Below, one piece after another: positions 24,461-36,461 of a stretch of DNA of 64,000 bases (position 1 is the first letter of the stretch; every line of letters begins with the position of its first letter). Where the stretch lies: the NCBI GenBank assembly GCA_004352715.1, contig SCFE01000118.1, positions 335,301 to 399,300 of the forward strand, read 5' to 3'. The stretch is from Hofstenia miamia (Eukaryota; Xenacoelomorpha; Acoela). The notes beneath the pieces were generated by a model, which saw nothing but the letters and a program-made list of their open reading frames with translations, did not search any database and was not told the origin of the DNA. A program made the translations under genes and the position numbers.

Positions 24461-25399
24461 TATACATGTATACATACTTTTTTCATGAAAACATTCAATA
24501 ATTTATATTTGTTTAAAATACATATTTGTTGGTAAAAATTGCTTTATGCTCCCATAAAAATATTTACTTAGAAATGACATTCCATTTGAAAAAATCAATT
24601 GTGTACACGAGTAGTTATTCCAAAATGCTAGAAATGTGCTTAAAATTCAAAATTTTCAATATTTAATTGCGCCAATAGTTAATGAAAATGTATTAGCTTA
24701 TACACCACAATCTTTTGGCATGGGGGTGAAAGTGATGTATTTCATTACAACTCAATGTCACACAGCAAGAAAATTGAAATAATTATTAAGAAGCTGTCAA
24801 TCACTCAATTTGTTATGTGTTAAGCTAAAAAAGCAAAGCTGAAGCTAAGATTAATAAATTATTCTGTTTGATTCGAAAATGCAGTTCAGTTTTTTATTTA
24901 AAGTTATTTTATTATTTGTATATAAATTGTAACTTTTCAAATGACTCAATTTTAACCCATAGCATATGAAATTTACAAAAAGGTTAACTGAGACCTGAAC
25001 TAACTTGACTCGAATGATATATTTAGTCATTTGGCCCCATAGAAGTAATTGCACGTTTCAAAATCATTTGACAATCTTAAGATCAATTCAAAAACTTGAA
25101 CAAGCAAAAGGAATTTAATAAAATGGTAGAATATAATAAAAGAGTAAGAAAACGTATATCTCCTGATAGGGGTTGATAGTTTATGAAACAAGCTTGCAGA
25201 CCAAACAGATCCCGATTTCTTACTGTGACAAAATTTTGAGGACAAGTCTAAAATCTTTGAACAACTCTGTGACCAAAACAAAAATATTTGTGTTTTCACA
25301 CTGGTTAGCGCGGGTTAGAAAATATTGGGAAAATTAAACACTCTGCTATGCATTACTTGTCATTTGACAAAACAACTACATAAATACACATAGTCAAAG

Positions 25400-25514
25400 T
25401 AATTAATGTCACCTACATTGAATGACCCGGTTTCAAGAACCCAAACAAACTTGACAAAAAGCTGGCCCATCAAGACTCACACCGTGGATCTGTTCGACCC
25501 GTTTCCATCCCTGG
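25400..25514. repeat. Possible hAT-like right terminus
   Basis: A locally GC-rich segment with GACCCGG, CTGGCCC and GACCCG words ends at 25514 in GTTTCCATCCCTG, whose inverse CAGGGATGGAAACGGGTC looks like a hAT start. No left partner was found, so only one end is proposed. Confidence 0.3.
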
Positions 25515-27124
25515 CTTGAGTCTAGTTGTAGTGGAATTTCTTGTCAAACGACATTCTGATTACTCGGCAATGAAGAAAATTCATATTAAGGACAAATTAC
25601 TGCGTAATAGTGGTATTAAAGAAACAAACCAAAAACTAATTCGTTTTCGAATTACTTGTTACTTCTTTCTGTTGTGCCAATCAGTTTAGTTAAAAAAGTC
25701 ATATAATTAATCAACGCAAATTGATTCTATGTTAAAAGAACTAGAGTTGTCAATTAAAGTAGCATGCTTAAAGAAATTGAAAGCTTATCTTAAATTGGAA
25801 GTGGGGATATAATATCTTCAATTTCTAATTCTTATAAATTAGCAATAAGCCTACCGTTGATTAACTTATCAACTCAAATATGCATTTATTCCTTAGCAAA
25901 TAGGCGAGGTTGTAATAAGTGCTAGATAATGTAAGATTAGCCATTCTCCATCATCTATTTAAGAAAATGTATGGGCTGGCTTGATATGGTATACAACGTT
26001 TCGACCTTTGCGTAGTATTATTGCCAACGTTAAAAGCAACAGGCGAGGAAGTGTAAAATTTACACTATATCTGAACTGAACTACATGTGGGTAATATTAT
26101 TTGAAATATGTAAATTTACACATCAAATTAAAATATATTTTGAAACTATTTGCTATTGTTAAACTGATTGCCTGAACTTTTGTGTTCAAACAACGGCTCA
26201 TAGTTAAACCTGCAACATGAATACCAGTTTATGTTCAACTGGATTCTTTATATCTAACTGGCTTAAGAAATACTTGTTGCCCCCAACAGAAACCACCCCT
26301 AGTATTATAAACTTTATTAGATTTAATAGTAAAAGAAAGATAGGAAGTATATTAGTTTTAACTGACATGTTTATAACCAGGTGTCCTATCATCTAAAGCT
26401 CAATTTATAATAAACGTCACTTAATTCAAGTTGAAGTGATAATGGTTGTCATGATGTTCTTTAACATATCTCTTTTATTTAAAGAGTATTTCACCAATTG
26501 ATTTTACTTTGCATACCTGTGTTTATTATTATGATGTATGCATTACACTCGAATGTCCCTAAGTAATAGTGAAATTGCATTCGGGAGAACGTGTATTCGG
26601 AATTCTAGTTCCCAATTAAGAAATGTAATGCGTATCATTCCACATTGTAATAGCGAAAATCTCATTCTCTGGTGTTTTTTTTCAATGCGACATATCAATT
26701 TTAAATTCTCTATTGATATTTTCTCTTCTGCCAACTTGAGTGCTCCTTCATCGAAGAGCTTGACATAACATTGCTTTGCGCTGAGAAATATACTTTAAGA
26801 TGAAACATATAACTAGATGTTTAGTAATCTCAACATAATACTCTCAGTAAGAAATGAGCATGTAAAAATAATAAGTTCTTATTCGCTAAAGCATTTCTGC
26901 ATTTTTTTTCAGGTTAGGAAACCTTAGCCATTGGCTTATTGGGTCTCATCCCACTTAAAAATTTATTTTGACAACTGCTTAAAAGGACTTTACTATCTAA
27001 TTGAAAATTGACTTTCCACGCGCCTTTCTCATATGTTTTAATGCTTATAAACATGTAGACTTATAAATTCAACAAGAAAATTTTCTATTAAATTTACCGA
27101 ACTTCATGTTCCAGTATAGATATA

Positions 27125-27126
<2 letters not shown>
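25515..27126. other. AT-rich stretch, no supported gene
   Basis: Short frames on both strands at 26204-26768 lack any recognisable motif. A CGAAACGTTGT word (minus strand, 25996-26006) recalls Penelope-type 3' ends but has no CTGANGA partner. Confidence 0.35.

Positions 27127-27157
<31 letters not shown>
27127..27157. repeat. (TA)n microsatellite
   Basis: About 15 TA units. Confidence 0.95.
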
Positions 27158-27162
<5 letters not shown>

Positions 27163-27646
27163 GTGGTATTTGCCTTTGTGTTTCTATGTGTGTGTTTTTA
27201 AGAAATAGTTTAAAATTTATGCAAATACTAGTAATTCTAACGTGATGGTTTTCGATAAAATTTTTCATACTATTTTTGACACTATCAATTATNTTTATAA
27301 TCTTTATTCACTGTAAATATCTGTATATTTATTATTTAATCCCATTTAATCAATATGTTTTAAATAATTTTACAAATTTATTATTAGCACTGTTGTTCTT
27401 TCCACCTATAAATTGCATAAAAACACTTAATAATGTCTTTGCAACTGGAAACATTATAAACAATGCAAAATTCGAATTCAACCATTTTATATGGTTAATA
27501 TATTTTTTGTATGCTTCAGAATTTGAAATTTGCAAGTTTCTTTAAACAGAAGTATAAAAACGATAACAAATTATCAGGTAATACCACCAAAATCTTATAA
27601 ATAATAACAAAATTGCCACTAAATTTATAAATTGATTAGTGAAATA

Positions 27647-27660
27647 TAAGTCTTACCTTT
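27647..27660 (-). promoter_or_regulatory. Splice donor of the receptor exon
   Basis: On the minus strand AAAG/GTAAGACTT matches the consensus donor well. It directly follows the end of TM2 coding. Confidence 0.75.
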
Positions 27661-27906
27661 GATGGCAACGGTTAGTGCTAGCGGCATAACAAACACTGCA
27701 ACACCAAGATCGGCGAAAGCCAAAGATAGTAAAAAATAATTTGTCATGTTTTGGAGTCGTTTATCAACGAATATAGCAATACAAACTAAAAAATTCCCAC
27801 TGACGGTAAGACAACTGATGCTGGACAAAACGATTAAGGTCCAGTTCGGTTTGGGCAGCTGTGGCCACAATTCCGGTACCAAGTTGGTAACATTATTTCG
27901 TTGCAT
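27657..27906 (-). CDS. Serotonin 5-HT2-like receptor, exon with TM1-TM2
   Basis: The exon codes for the first part of a rhodopsin-family amine receptor at the plasma membrane. The ATG at 27906 gives a short extracellular N-terminus with two N-glycosylation sites (NVT, NWT). TM1 carries the family Asn in SGNFLVCIAIFV, then comes the intracellular loop DKRLQNMTNYFLLSLA and TM2 with the conserved Asp (FADLGVAVFVMPLA). The KRLQNxTNYFLxSLAxxDLxV...VMPL pattern is that of invertebrate 5-HT2 receptors. The exon ends after VAIK at AAAG/GTAAGA (donor at 27656), in phase 1 just after TM2, where 5-HT2 genes are known to have an intron. The frame stays open upstream to a stop at 27952-27954, so an upstream acceptor is also possible. 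No other exon of this gene is visible in the window. Dopamine or tyramine receptor is the alternative. Confidence 0.75.
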
Positions 27907-27954
27907 CTCAACTCCAACAAAAGAATTGTGCGCCAACAAATTATGGATACTTTA

Positions 27955-28581
27955 TTCATACAAAGTAAATAATTTCTCGTCGTCTTTTAGCTAATTGTAA
28001 ATGTTTAATGTTTCGCTCGTTATTTGCTTAGGCAGTTAAATGAATTGGACGAATGAGAAGTAATCTTATTTCTCGACTGTCTTTGCTTCTTTCTAATTAA
28101 AATAAAAATTTTATTCAACATCGTAATGAATGGGTTTCGAGATTTTTAAATATTAATGTCAGTCTCCTTCACTTAAAATAAAACACGAGGACACCCGTAA
28201 ACTTTTGAATTTTCCCTCCCTTCAATTGACGCAAATAATTTTATTAATTTTGCAAGAAAAGGGAATTGATTAAAACAAAATTTAATTTTAAATTTTTTTA
28301 GAAACCAAACTTCTTTAATACAGATTGCAGAGAGTATGCATATTTAAAAGTTACAGCATTACAGGAACAGCTACTATATTATATGGTTTGTCTTGAATTT
28401 AATCATTAATTTTTATCTGCAAAACTACCTAAAATATGTATAAAAAAACTTATACATGTTTTTGCTTGCGAAATTGACTGCAAGGGTTTTTTACAATGCA
28501 TAGGCACATAGAACATCACAAAATCCAAACTTACTAATTTCTGCTGAAAGTCAATAATATTTAGAGTTTAAGATGTTTTGG
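27955..28581. other. AT-rich stretch upstream of receptor exon
   Basis: If the exon is the first coding exon, this would hold the 5' UTR or promoter, but I see no core promoter element I can support. Confidence 0.3.
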
Positions 28582-28899
28582 CTATGTTCTGTGACACTTC
28601 AGAAGTCGAAAATATAAACAATGTAAAAATGAAAAAGGACCATATTCTATATATCCACTTCTTGATTGCATTGAGGCAAAATTATTTAAGAATTTATAGA
28701 CTGAGTTAAAGTCTAGATGCCGTAGCGGATAACGTACGTTTCTTTCAGTGGGAACTAGATGATGTAAGGGATGATTTACATTTTTTATGATTTTAGCGCA
28801 TAATTTCGCCATAACCATATAAGCAGATTTTTCCGCATAAGTTCCTGAATTTTTGTAAGGCATTGTCTTCCAGTAGTCCCTACCTATTTTAAGGATCAA
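28582..28899 (-). pseudogene. Possible LINE ORF2 C-terminal fragment
   Basis: A 105-codon open frame on the minus strand contains LCAKIIKNVNHPLHHLVPTE followed by RNVRYPLRHL and a K/N-F segment. This resembles the region after the reverse transcriptase in some CR1/L2-type LINEs, where a NHPL..LLP segment is followed by a basic YxLR and an F-K-N-S-F block. The reverse transcriptase itself is not present. The similarity is short and I am not certain. Confidence 0.3.
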
Positions 28900-29045
28900 T
28901 GAGTTTTTTTGCGAGTAATCGCAAAAAGTTTAATTTTCGGCAAAAAACCCCAAGTCTCTCTGTACTATGGAAAATTGGCTTCGATCCCTCTTAGTAAAGG
29001 TTTTTGCAAAAACCCCTGTACGAAGCAGGACGTATTAATATGCAT

Positions 29046-29630
29046 GTATATATATATATATATATATATANNNNNNNNNNNNNNNNNNNNNNNNNNNNNN
29101 NNNNNNNNNNNNNNNNNNNNNNNNNNNNNNNNNNNNNNNNNNNNNNNNNNNNNNNNNNNNNNNNNNNNNNNNNNNNNNNNNNNNNNNNNNNNNNNNNNNN
29201 NNNNNNNNNNNNNNNNNNNNNNNNNNNNNNNNNNNNNNNNNNNNNNNNNNNNNNNNNNNNNNNNNNNNNNNNNNNNNNNNNNNNNNNNNNNNNNNNNNNN
29301 NNNNNNNNNNNNNNNNNNNNNNNNNNNNNNNNNNNNNNNNNNNNNNNNNNNNNNNNNNNNNNNNNNNNNNNNNNNNNNNNNNNNNNNNNNNNNNNNNNNN
29401 NNNNNNNNNNNNNNNNNNNNNNNNNNNNNNNNNNNNNNNNNNNNNNNNNNNNNNNNNNNNNNNNNNNNNNNNNNNNNNNNNNNNNNNNNNNNNNNNNNNN
29501 NNNNNNNNNNNNNNNNNNNNNNNNNNNNNNNNNNNNNNNNNNNNNNNNNNNNNNNNNNNNNNNNNNNNNNNNTATATATATATATTTAATATATATATAA
29601 GTATATAAAAATATAAATATATATATATAA
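29046..29630. repeat. (TA)n microsatellite containing an assembly gap
   Basis: TA arrays flank a run of 502 N (29071-29572). The gap most likely interrupts a longer TA-rich tract, or hides an element inserted in it. Confidence 0.9.
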
Positions 29631-29777
29631 TGTGCATATATTTTTTTCATATTATAAGCCTTTATACATCTATTACTAAGTTCAAATAATCATTTATGTA
29701 AAATATCAAATATAGCTAGAAGATTGGATCTCTGAGAAACAACGTCATATTGTTCTGAAACAAGATTAATGCGTATT

Positions 29778-30062
29778 TTAAAAAACTTCTTTTAAGTATA
29801 ATTTCTTCAGCAATTTTTGAAATTGAATGAATAAGTGAAGTAGGCCGAATATCAGTAATCGGATTAACAATGGGTTTTGACTAATATCAGCACAAGCAAA
29901 TCTGGTAGCATCACAAGGAAGAAAGAATTGATCAATGAGAAGTGGGCTTATTAGTTCCACACTATATTCCCATAGAATCCAATTTGGCATTATATTTCCG
30001 TGGATATCTGGACCACCAGTTCCATAAGTGCCTACCTTCCAAGTTTTAGAAAAAGTAGCAGA
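29778..30062 (-). pseudogene. Jockey/CR1-type LINE reverse transcriptase fragment
   Basis: On the minus strand an uninterrupted frame of about 95 codons reads TGGPDIHGNIMPNWILWEYS and continues VELISPLLIDQFF...IRLLIFGLLHLF. This aligns with the N-terminal block of LINE reverse transcriptases, in which KAxGPDxIPNWIL.E is followed by a PL...F helix, a P..W...I.PI segment and RPISL. The catalytic motifs (FxD and YADD/FADD) are not seen further downstream (to the left), so this is a truncated relic. Upstream, decayed frames up to about 30240 may be the linker after the endonuclease. Confidence 0.45.
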
Positions 30063-30249
30063 ACCTTGTTTTTAATGAATTAATTATGCTAGAGCTTTAC
30101 TGTCAAGTCTACCTAATTGACCATCTAAAGTTAACAATTTCGGAGAAAAGGGTCTTAAAAAACCTTGCATGTTGTTGATAATGCTTTACCAGTCATTACT
30201 GAATTGGACTTCAAGTCTTTCAAACGGTTTCCAAAATGGTAAGAGAGAG

Positions 30250-32479
30250 ATTGCATATATATTTTGTAATATTTTTTCTTATTTTATTTTGTCGATTTGA
30301 TATTGCAATTTCCAATTACTGTTTATAATAGCATTGATTGTAAAATCGTATTATGTCTAGAATATTCTTGAACCTTACATCTATATTTAAATTTTTCTAC
30401 TTTATAGCAAATTACCCGTGTTGCAATAATGAAATACAGAAAATTGGTTTAAGGAACAGTTCCACTTAATTAATGTTAAAAATATTCAACAAAGGAGAAC
30501 TGAGTTAATATTTATTTAGAAAGAGCTTTTTGTTCTTATCTACAATTGGGATGGGTTTCCGCTGTGAATGCTTGAAACGTGAAATTACATGATCTGGGTA
30601 ATTTACGGGTTTGCCGGACGGTTTGTGCCGGCATGCACACATTGAGTTTCTAAATTGCATGGATAAGGTAATGGTTTAATAAAGCATTTGTAAAATTGTT
30701 AATTTTCGATCTAAAAAATCTAATTCAATTGAGTTTTATCCTATATGTAATCTCTTACATCTAGATTACCAGAAGTATGTGTTTTGGGGCCTCAATAGGA
30801 CAGCAATCGGGCACGGCTTAGAAACATAAATGAAAGAGTAGACATTCGTCTATCATGTGATGGTCTTAGATTTCAATAAAACATCATGAATTTCCAAAAT
30901 TCCTAGACTGCTAAGCTTACAACAACCTGATTATTTAAGTTTCCTGGCGATTTTAAATGACTAAATAGTTCCTTAATTGATTGCATTCAATCGGATATAA
31001 CTTACATAAAAAATTAATTACGGACATTTAATAAAGTTTTGAATTTTCACCTTGAAAAAACAAGGCTGCTTTTGTAAAAATAACAAACATAGTTGTTAAC
31101 TTGATATTTAAAGAAAGCTTGCGGTAGAAAATATATAATTTACGAATAATTGTATTCAAAGCCTTCAAGAGTTCAAAAAGTCAACAAATCAAACGTAAGT
31201 CCAAATTCAAAGCCCAAGAGTCCAAGGCTGTTAAAAATAATAAACACAATAACAATACATCTATATCTGTAAGCTAACAAGTGAATTAAAAAGTAAATAT
31301 AAGCACACTTGTACTTGATGCAAAAAACAAAAAATACTCATTTTGATTAGTTTGATTTAATACGGAGAATGTTTTTCAAAAAATTCAGGTCAATGTGCAA
31401 TCCCTTTAAAAATAAGTGTGCTTCGAGTACATGATTCAAGTGCTCTGGCTCTTGTAGTATCATACATGTAGTTTCTAAAATAGCATCTACATATTGAAAA
31501 CATGTTGATAATATTTCTAAGCATATTTCAATTTTTAGGAAGAAATAGCCATTCTCTATTATTATTGGTACAAAGGTAAATTTTCAATTTTGCATTTATA
31601 GCATATAATAAAATGCAATTTTAGGAAATTAGTGAAAAGTTTAAATAAGAAAATTTACTGAATCATAATTGGAATAAGTGGAGACTTTTTAATCATTATG
31701 ATTTTCCTTAAAGACTTTTTTATAAATTCCACAATGAAACAGTTAGTTAAAACTTAATGCTAAATTTATAAAATTGCATTATAAGAGTCCTATTGAATTG
31801 AGACTCAAAATGTCTGAGCTAAGATGCTCATTGATGTTGGTGAATTGTTATCCAAATTAAAGGTTCTTTGGGAGTCACTCATAAATATCATTTCAATTTC
31901 CAGGTTTCAGGAATTCGTAAAACAAATCGTTCAATGGTAAAAATTATGTAAAATTTTCCTTTTTAAAATGAGATTGCTAGTAGATAAAGTTCCAATACGC
32001 CATCCCCCTGTTAATTGAATCAACCCTGCTGATTTCCAACCGTTAAAGCCAATATTTACTAAAATTCAAGTAAATTTTCAAATTTGGAAACTTGATAACG
32101 TCATGACAAGTAGTATGCCGCAATAAAAATTCTGAATATTTTATTTCAAAACAATGTATTTCTAAATGTATATGCACAATACTATGTATGTACACATTTT
32201 TGTACCAACATATTTAGAATAAAATATTAACATAAAAATGGAAAAAATCACATTTTAAGTTTTGGTAACATCTGATAAAATCAATTTTTTTCCGAAGGTG
32301 CTAATTAATTTGATTAAGCAAACAGCAATGAATGATTTAACTTCGATAACTAATTTATATGTCAATGATTGGGTGTTCTTTTATGTTATAATTAACATAG
32401 CAATATAAAAATGGAATATATCACATTTTCCGTTGTGAAAATAGAAATTTGTTGATGCAAAAAAGTTCAAAGTCATATT
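30250..32479. other. AT-rich stretch, no feature seen
   Basis: 2.2 kb without recognisable coding or repeat structure, apart from a small GC-rich word near 30608-30640. Confidence 0.4.
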
Positions 32480-32820
32480 TGGGAAATACACAAAAATAAA
32501 AAATAGTTGAGTTTAAAAAAATTAATTTCTATTAAATATTTTGTGGAATCCACAAAGAATTAAATGCAACTGAACATGAGTTAAACATTTGGTGGATTCC
32601 ACAAAAAATTGTCAAACAAATCTTTTTTTTACTTCAAGTTGAACTTGTGTTTAGGTTTTTTAAGATTCCATAAAAGTAGCGACTCAAAAACTTTCATTAT
32701 TTCCATTTGAACTTGCATTTTCATTTTTTGTGGATTCCACAAAGAAAGTCAGTCAAAACCATATCATTAATTTAAACTTTAAATATTTACTTACCCAGAT
32801 TTCATAAAAATCAAGTTCTT
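32480..32820. repeat. Tandem array with palindromic TTGTGGATTCCACAA core
   Basis: The palindrome TTTGTGG(A/T)(A/T)TCCACAAA occurs at about 32540-32556, 32589-32605 and 32727-32743, with degraded versions near 32660 and 32795. Each is preceded by a related A/T-rich word (TGAACATGAG, TGAACTTGTG, TGAACTTGCA). The spacing between cores is about 49, 69, 69 and 65 bp, so these are 4-6 diverged tandem units with a dyad-symmetric core. No known satellite family is recognised. Confidence 0.7.
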
Positions 32821-33157
32821 TTAAAAACGCTGCTTAAGCAATCTTTTGAAAGTAAAAATCAGTTGTAGATTAATAAAAAATAAATTATTTTCAAAAAATA
32901 TTAAGTGCCAACATTTTTCAGCGCACCACTAATTAATCCGATTTAATAAAAAATTTCAAATAAATCATTAAATTTAAAAATACCTAAACATAATAAACCT
33001 ATTTTTAATGAGAACAGTGGATGTAAAATACCAATAGAAATTTGTTTGTTATTTTTAATTTTAATTGATAATTTCTTTTTATTCTCAGGTTTTGTGCCCT
33101 TATTCTCAATAAATATAAATATACTATATAACATCCGGTTCCTAACCCTTAGTATAA

Positions 33158-33159
<2 letters not shown>
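32821..33159. other. AT-rich stretch, no feature seen
   Basis: Nothing recognisable. Confidence 0.4.
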
Positions 33160-33193
<34 letters not shown>

Positions 33194-33347
33194 NNNNNNN
33201 NNNNNNNNNNNNNNNNNNNNNNNNNNNNNNNNNNNNNNNNNNNNNNNNNNNNNNNNNNNNNNNNNNNNNNNNNNNNNNNNNNNNNNNNNNNNNNNNNNNN
33301 NNNNNNNNNNNNNNNNNNNTATATATATATATATATATATATATATA
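33160..33347. repeat. (TA)n microsatellite containing an assembly gap
   Basis: TA arrays on both sides of 126 N (33194-33319). Confidence 0.9.
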
Positions 33348-34176
33348 ATGTTCTATTGTGATGACAGTGTAAGAATCGATTTCGATGTGCTACAACCATT
33401 CACACAATTTGGTGCAAAAAAATTAAATACAACTATACCAAATAAAATAATCTGACTACACAAACTAAAAAATATATCTTAGGTCACCATACTTAGTTGT
33501 CGATTTAAAAACTTTCATTTGCTACCTCCTAAGTTCTTAGGACAATTCTAAATTGATACTCTATAATTCGGTGGTTTTCCTTATTCGGTTACCGATAGTA
33601 GAATTAAAAGAGCTTTGAAATGATATCCAATGTTCATCAAAATGAAGATAAATTGGCTTCTTTACGAATAGAAAATAGAATGTATTGCAGTTGTATTGTA
33701 AAGTTATACACAAAACCAATTAAATTTATTAAATTTTGATGCAAACAATAAAATTCAGTTCCATAATATTAGACAACGTGTTTAAATTCATCCTAACTCT
33801 GGAATTGAGGATATCAATCTTCCAAATTTTGAGTGCTGGAGCGACAATGATTGATTTTTTAACGTTTGATTTTGTATTATGAAAATAAATTTCTTCAATT
33901 TCACCCTAAAATACATATAATAATAATTACATTATAAAATTATGTATGCTTCTTTACTTCAACTGATTTAATGATTGAACTGGAATCTTTATAATGAAGA
34001 ATCTATTAAAATTCATGGCTGATAAAGATATTTTAAATTTTTATATTAATATCACTGTAGTTATAATTAGAACCAAAAAATTATGGAATTTGTAAGTGCT
34101 AGTAAAAGAGTTTTCTTTTATAAATTTTGTTGTAGGAATACTGTGGGGCGAGATATTGAAAATTCTGTGGGTGTGT

Positions 34177-34752
34177 CCAAGGCTTACTGTAATCACGGCC
34201 TGGCGATTTGCAGTAAAATTAACAAAAATGAGGCCGCAAACATACTTCGCTACAGACCAAGATTTGATGCAAAAAATGATTTTAAATAACCAAATCAAAG
34301 AATTAGCAATTGTACACATCTATGCACCTTTTGGAGCGATTTGCTTCCTTTAAAATGGCAAAAACCACCTTCAAATATAATGAGGCCATTCACAATAAAC
34401 AATCATCTTTCTGCATATCAAAATTTGTGATTTGTCCTCATAAAAATCAGCAAATACAGATATACACAAGCAGAAATGTAGCTCTAACTTTTCTACTTTG
34501 ATATGATATATTTCTAGAAATTTAACTTACTTCTTTGCTTGTGAAAACCTTTAATTGTTTGATGAACCCTTTTTTTGTTGCCAAGGAAATGCAATGGCTG
34601 TAACTCCACAAATTTGATGGGAATTTCTTATATTCTTTGTATTGCATATTTGGACAAAATTTTACACTAATCCCCTACTTACAAAAGTATTTATTGCTAC
34701 TTTTCGTTGTTTGTACTGCAAATCGCCAGGCCGTGATTAAAGTAGGCCTTGG
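34177..34752. repeat. Inverted pair of a 39-bp GC-rich word
   Basis: CCAAGGCTTACTGTAATCAC followed by GGCCTGGCGATTTGCAGTA at 34177-34215 recurs inverted at 34714-34752 with about three mismatches. The 500 bp between are AT-rich with short frames. The pair could be the arms of an inverted-repeat element or two opposite copies of a short dispersed repeat. The flanks (GTGGGTGTGT / GTGGGAATGGACACA) are also partly alike. I do not recognise the family. Confidence 0.5.
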
Positions 34753-35112
34753 TGTGTCCATTCCCACGTGTGCTGGATATGAACCACTTTGGTGTGGGCT
34801 AAGAGTAGGGAAAATCTAGGCCTCCGGACAGCCTGTCATTAGGTCTTGCCTCAGGATGTCACTTAGGTTCACTGTTACATGAATTATTACAATCATCACA
34901 GGGATATTGTCAAACTAGAGTTGAAACGAAGTCTTTTGGGCTATGGCCTTTGTTGTGTTAAAATTAGCGTGATCTTAGTAATTTTTCATATTGGTTCGAA
35001 TTTCTTGCTACGCAACTTGGTTACTAATACATGCTATATTAATATTTTCATGCATACATCAATCTTAGCCACTTTATGCGCATTTTAATACCTTAATCGT
35101 TTTCTTTTAGTT

Positions 35113-35140
35113 GTATATATATATATATATATATATATAT
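35113..35140. repeat. (TA)n microsatellite
   Basis: About 14 units, directly abutting the terminus of the mariner-type element at 35142. Confidence 0.95.
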
Positions 35141-35141
35141 A

Positions 35142-35486
35142 CCGGGTGTTCTAAAAGTTTTAGTACAGAAATAAAAAAATGTTAAAATAGATAACATATG
35201 ATTCATGTACTTGAAATACAAAAACATGATTTATGTCAAACGTTAAAAGGAACGTTAGAAGAAACGTTTAGACAATTATGAAAAGTTCATTGACACAACA
35301 ATTCATTTATCGTTTATTCGAAGACCCCACCTTCTGCATCATGACAGAAATGAATCCTCTGCTGGAAATTTCTCATTGAATCGCGATATTGTTTTAGTGG
35401 AATAGCATGAAAATTTGCTTCAATTGCTTGTCTCAAATCGTTCAAGCTTGCAAAACGATGATTGTTTTCAAAAACCAATGACTTGA
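35142..35486 (-). pseudogene. mariner-type transposase, C-terminal part, element runs into a gap
   Basis: The element's 3' end is at 35142 (CCGGGTGTTCTAAAAGTTTT), next to a TA array, as for TA-target transposons. The minus-strand frame 35314-35486 reads FENNHRFASLNDLRQAIEAN followed by a segment ending NFQQRIHFCHDAEGGVFE. This is the usual C-terminal tail after the DDE domain in this branch of the IS630/Tc1/mariner group (LxxAIxxxxxxI....NFxxRxxxC...GxxxE). The catalytic part and the 5' end fall in 826 N (35487-36312). The visible part has no stop, so the copy could be intact behind the gap. Confidence 0.65.
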
Positions 35487-36312
35487 NNNNNNNNNNNNNN
35501 NNNNNNNNNNNNNNNNNNNNNNNNNNNNNNNNNNNNNNNNNNNNNNNNNNNNNNNNNNNNNNNNNNNNNNNNNNNNNNNNNNNNNNNNNNNNNNNNNNNN
35601 NNNNNNNNNNNNNNNNNNNNNNNNNNNNNNNNNNNNNNNNNNNNNNNNNNNNNNNNNNNNNNNNNNNNNNNNNNNNNNNNNNNNNNNNNNNNNNNNNNNN
35701 NNNNNNNNNNNNNNNNNNNNNNNNNNNNNNNNNNNNNNNNNNNNNNNNNNNNNNNNNNNNNNNNNNNNNNNNNNNNNNNNNNNNNNNNNNNNNNNNNNNN
35801 NNNNNNNNNNNNNNNNNNNNNNNNNNNNNNNNNNNNNNNNNNNNNNNNNNNNNNNNNNNNNNNNNNNNNNNNNNNNNNNNNNNNNNNNNNNNNNNNNNNN
35901 NNNNNNNNNNNNNNNNNNNNNNNNNNNNNNNNNNNNNNNNNNNNNNNNNNNNNNNNNNNNNNNNNNNNNNNNNNNNNNNNNNNNNNNNNNNNNNNNNNNN
36001 NNNNNNNNNNNNNNNNNNNNNNNNNNNNNNNNNNNNNNNNNNNNNNNNNNNNNNNNNNNNNNNNNNNNNNNNNNNNNNNNNNNNNNNNNNNNNNNNNNNN
36101 NNNNNNNNNNNNNNNNNNNNNNNNNNNNNNNNNNNNNNNNNNNNNNNNNNNNNNNNNNNNNNNNNNNNNNNNNNNNNNNNNNNNNNNNNNNNNNNNNNNN
36201 NNNNNNNNNNNNNNNNNNNNNNNNNNNNNNNNNNNNNNNNNNNNNNNNNNNNNNNNNNNNNNNNNNNNNNNNNNNNNNNNNNNNNNNNNNNNNNNNNNNN
36301 NNNNNNNNNNNN
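35487..36312. other. Assembly gap, 826 N
   Basis: Likely hides most of the mariner-type transposase. Confidence 0.9.
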
Positions 36313-36423
36313 CATTTGAAACGCAACTACAAAATTTGTATGAAAATATGCAATACTTGATTAATTTTAGAGAATTTTATTATTTTCTTAAAAGTAACAA
36401 ACATATTTTTTTCACAAAGGCAT

Positions 36424-36427
<4 letters not shown>

Positions 36428-36457
<30 letters not shown>
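36428..36457. repeat. (TA)n microsatellite
   Basis: About 15 TA units. Confidence 0.95.

Positions 36458-36461
<4 letters not shown>

Larger units (their letters stand above)
21122..25379. other. AT-rich stretch with microsatellites only
   Basis: Apart from TA arrays at 21960-21993, 23455-23568 and 24361-24458 I see no supported feature. Confidence 0.4.

Noticed and set aside
25990-26035. CGAAACGTTGT word (minus strand) recalling Penelope hammerheads
   Set aside because: The CTGANGA half of the core is missing and no Penelope coding tail lies upstream.
28700-28770. tRNA-like stretch (GCCGTAGCGGATAACG)
   Set aside because: An A-box-like word is present but no convincing B box or cloverleaf could be built.
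29001-29650. Long frames spanning runs of N
   Set aside because: They consist of N and TA repeats; the same applies to frames across the other gaps.
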